Source: Sisyra terminalis | Lineage: Eukaryota; Arthropoda; Insecta; Neuroptera; Sisyridae | Reading direction: 5' to 3' | NCBI GenBank assembly: GCA_958496175.1 | Contig: OY292278.1 | Span: forward strand, 46,066,001 to 46,130,000 | Length of the DNA stretch: 64,000 nt | In this document: positions 61,460-64,000 of the stretch, piece by piece | Numbering within the stretch: position 1 is the first letter of the stretch | Layout of the letters: the number at the start of each line of letters is the position of its first letter | The notes under the pieces: generated by a model | Told to the model about the DNA's origin: nothing | Seen by the model: only the letters and a program-made list of their open reading frames with translations | Database searches by the model: none | Made by a program: the position numbers and the translations under genes

Positions 61460-63893
61460 ACATATACATTTTCTCCAACTTACTGACAAACAAATGGAAA
61501 AGAATTCCATTACGTTTTCAACTTTTCTCAGAATAATACAACCGTACGTACTATACGCCATCCATGTTTACTTTATACAAGAAAACAAGAAAATACGAAT
61601 GGGAATGAGGAAAAAATGCAAAAGAAACTCAATCGACAACTGTAAAATTAATCAAACATTCGAGAAAAACACGACAGAAAGAAAAAGTTTATTGAATTTA
61701 GAAGCCGTTATTTAATAGAATAAATCGTGAAGTTTCATTGATGCCAAGAACAAATCATCCAGGAATTATCGATAATTGTTCTCTAAATTTTTACATTTGT
61801 TCAACTAGCATAGTTTTCCTTTACTAGAAATACCAAATAATACAATAAAACTTCAAAAACTTTAATCAAAATCAAATTTAGAAAAATTAGACTGTATAGG
61901 CAACCAATGTTGCATATCAGTAACAAATAGTCTACATACAAGGGTATCTTTTATTAAAGCAAGTATAGGCAACCAGTGGCTCAGTATAACCATATTTGTA
62001 GCTCTTGAGTAATTTAATAATCTTTCTCTCCCCATCCTTCAACCCTTATCGGTTTACTGATAACATTTTCCATGTCTTCCTGTCCTATGCTAAATTTGCT
62101 ACTCCAGGTAATCAACATATACGGTCGAACTATCATGTGGAATATCTTTTCCAAATTTCAAAAATCTAGTGCTACTTTGATGGACGTGGAAAAAATGGTA
62201 CTTAAGTCCAGAAAAATGGCCAACCCATGCATTAAAGGTATTGTTGAAATATGTTTTTTTATTTCCTTAGTGTTATTAAAGCTTCTAAAGAAAACTGCAC
62301 AAAAAAACAAGTGAAGATTAATGACAAATTTTACTAATTACGATCCGTAAATCCTTTATCTTAAAAATAATATCATACAAAAAGAAAATGTATATGAAAA
62401 CGGGATTAATCGTCAAAAGTGCATATCTGATAAGTAAATAACCGAATTAAAATTCCATATGGAAAAGTTTATTGCGAATTTTTTTTAATTTTTGGCATTT
62501 AAAGAATTGTTATAGGAGAAGTTGGTTTTCTAGGGGTGGCAATAGAATACATAAAGTTATTATTTTGGAAAAAAAAGATCTAAATTATAAACTACAATAA
62601 TGCATTTATTCCATTGCATATATTTGTACGTGTTTAGGGTACCCAGATTTTTTTTTCAACAAAGTGGTTTCCAAAATTGACTAAGACCCATCTAAAAAAA
62701 AATCAAATCAAGGGACTCACCTCTTATAACTGTTTTATAGACAAGAAAGGATAAATATGGATAATGCTGCTTGGAAATATCAAATTTATCACTTCCTTTT
62801 TTCGCAAGTCTATAGTGACCTATAGTTTGGGAAATACTGCCCTAACATATCCCAACTTTTTAGCTCGAAATTCAGGGTTCCCTGCCCTGATTTATAAGAA
62901 AAAATCTTTCATCAATTTTGTGTTAAAAAATTGTAAGCTATAAATTTTTCATGACAAGCCGTTTATTTTGAAAGTAGTCTTAGTCAATTTCAAAAATAAT
63001 TTCCACACTTGGAAATGTGGATGTTCAAAAATTTGTACTCTTTTCACTACTTGTCCATTTATGGTGATATCTTGTAATTTGTTATCAATATTATTGTTTT
63101 TTTTCAAACTTTCCTTTTGGATATCATGATATTTACGCAAAGCGTAGATTCTTTTATCGTCTATGATATATTACCGCAAATAAGAGTTCCTAATATATTC
63201 TGGCCTAGTTACAAAGCAACCAAAATACACTTGCTCCATTGGAGGAAATTTTATTCAACCTTTACCAATCCTTATTGATTAAGCCTAACATTTCGTTCAC
63301 ACATCGTTCGATTTTATGACCTGGCATATACCAATTCCAAAGATTTGGCGGTTAAACCGTTCAGGTAACTTACTGGAAACATTTTCCCATAACATCCGAT
63401 CATTCATGTTAACCTGGTCAACCATGGGATATGTTGCCTCCCGATGTTGAGACAAAGAAAAATCCCTACGAACACGGATTAACCACTGAAGATGCTGTAT
63501 TTGACAAGATACCCAATTAGCGTTAGAAAAAAGCCAGCCAACTCTACTAACCTTCACCTTAAGAACTTTTGTGTAAACATGAAATGTTGAATGATGTTAA
63601 ATTGAACTAAGGTACTCTAAACTTATAAATTATTGCGAAACCAATTCAAAAACTGGTTTCCTAGGACTTCTGGACATCAGAATATCGTAAATCAGTAAAC
63701 CCAGATAACTTTTCAGTTTTCCTTTCTTCAGGACGTTTGGACAACACCAATACTTAAGTTTCATGAGTCTACGAACCCAATTGCCTATCAGATCAAGCTT
63801 TGAAAAGATGGACTTATTATTGTAAAAGCCAGAAACTTTGTAAATCCAAGGTGATTTAATCCTGTTTGGATTAGACACAAGGAGGAATTTTTA
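61456..63893. other. No recognised gene
   Basis: About 2.4 kb. ATAGTTTGGGAAATACTG at 62822-62842 resembles an inverted hAT end, without a found partner. The two minus-strand frames 63297-63557 and 63630-63878 are less AT-biased than average but show no family motif. Confidence 0.4.
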
Positions 63894-63976
63894 ACTTCGT
63901 GATAAATGGGTACTAGGAAGCTTAAAAAGTTCTTTGAAATGGACCAATCCTTCCTAGTACCTGTTTACCACGAGGT
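63894..63976. repeat. Perfectly spaced hairpin, 27-bp arms
   Basis: ACTTCGTGATAAATGGGTAC plus TAGGAAG is inverted after 29 bases as CTTCCTAGTACCTGTTTACC plus ACGAGGT; 23 of 27 positions pair. It may be the end of a foldback element that continues past the window. Confidence 0.75.
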
Positions 63977-64000
63977 AAAAAAAATCTATCTTATCACTAA

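Noticed and set aside
61271..61561. 96-codon minus frame with IYIYIY repeats
   Set aside because: Product of the TA microsatellite, not a protein.
63297..63878. Two neighbouring minus-strand frames that might be a transposon gene
   Set aside because: I could not match any transposase, polymerase or gag motif, and the frames are separated by stops.
1..64000. CRISPR array, tRNA/rRNA genes in working form, viral insertions
   Set aside because: No regularly spaced direct repeats with unique spacers, no intact cloverleaf or 5S gene, and no viral coding signature was recognised.

Overview
This 64-kb window is animal nuclear DNA, very AT-rich and almost entirely non-coding. Everything recognisable fits an insect: one exon of the Notch-pathway ubiquitin ligase mind bomb 1 on the minus strand (24398-24549), flanked by proper GT/AG splice sites; decayed mariner and jockey-type elements; Helitrons; hAT-, TTAA- and TA-flanked miniature elements; and tRNA- and 5S-rRNA-derived repeats. 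The species cannot be fixed from sequence alone. There are no prokaryotic operons, no CRISPR array, no intact transposase or reverse transcriptase and no intact RNA gene. Most open frames of 60-150 codons look like chance frames in AT-rich DNA.

Layout. 1-7 kb: an imperfect tandem duplication, a short palindrome (1853-2272) with a hammerhead-like core, a 1.37-kb palindromic element (2345-3712), and a TTAA-flanked element (6208-6938). 7-14 kb: a 5S-derived repeat, long featureless DNA, and a Helitron (12805-13752) nested in a palindromic repeat here called MITE-2. 15-24 kb: a cluster of four palindromic elements between two copies of a ~290-bp segment, then a jockey fragment. 24.4 kb: the mib1 exon. 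25-38 kb: a LINE tail, further MITE copies, a second jockey fragment inside a local duplication, a tRNA-like SINE, more Helitron pieces and a hAT MITE. 38-46 kb: a mariner pseudogene, a ~4-kb inverted repeat with a retroposed mRNA tail in one arm and a TTAA element in its loop, a crossed inverted repeat carrying a tRNA-like promoter, and a pogo-like palindrome invaded by a composite MITE-2. 47-64 kb: more palindromic copies, one candidate exon (52930-53045, minus), a 5S-derived repeat split by another palindromic element (56684-58211), and mostly unannotated DNA to the end.

The simplest reading is that much of the window is intron of mib1 and/or a neighbouring gene, used as a landing ground for non-autonomous elements. 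The main theme is the density of long inverted repeats: at least ten, many nested or abutting. I call the TA-flanked family that begins GACTGGGCC MITE-1 and the family carrying TTGCTTGGCAATCGAAATAC MITE-2. The most interesting leads are a shared hammerhead-ribozyme-like core in two repeat families, a 5S-rRNA-derived dispersed repeat, and nested insertions that leave readable empty sites.
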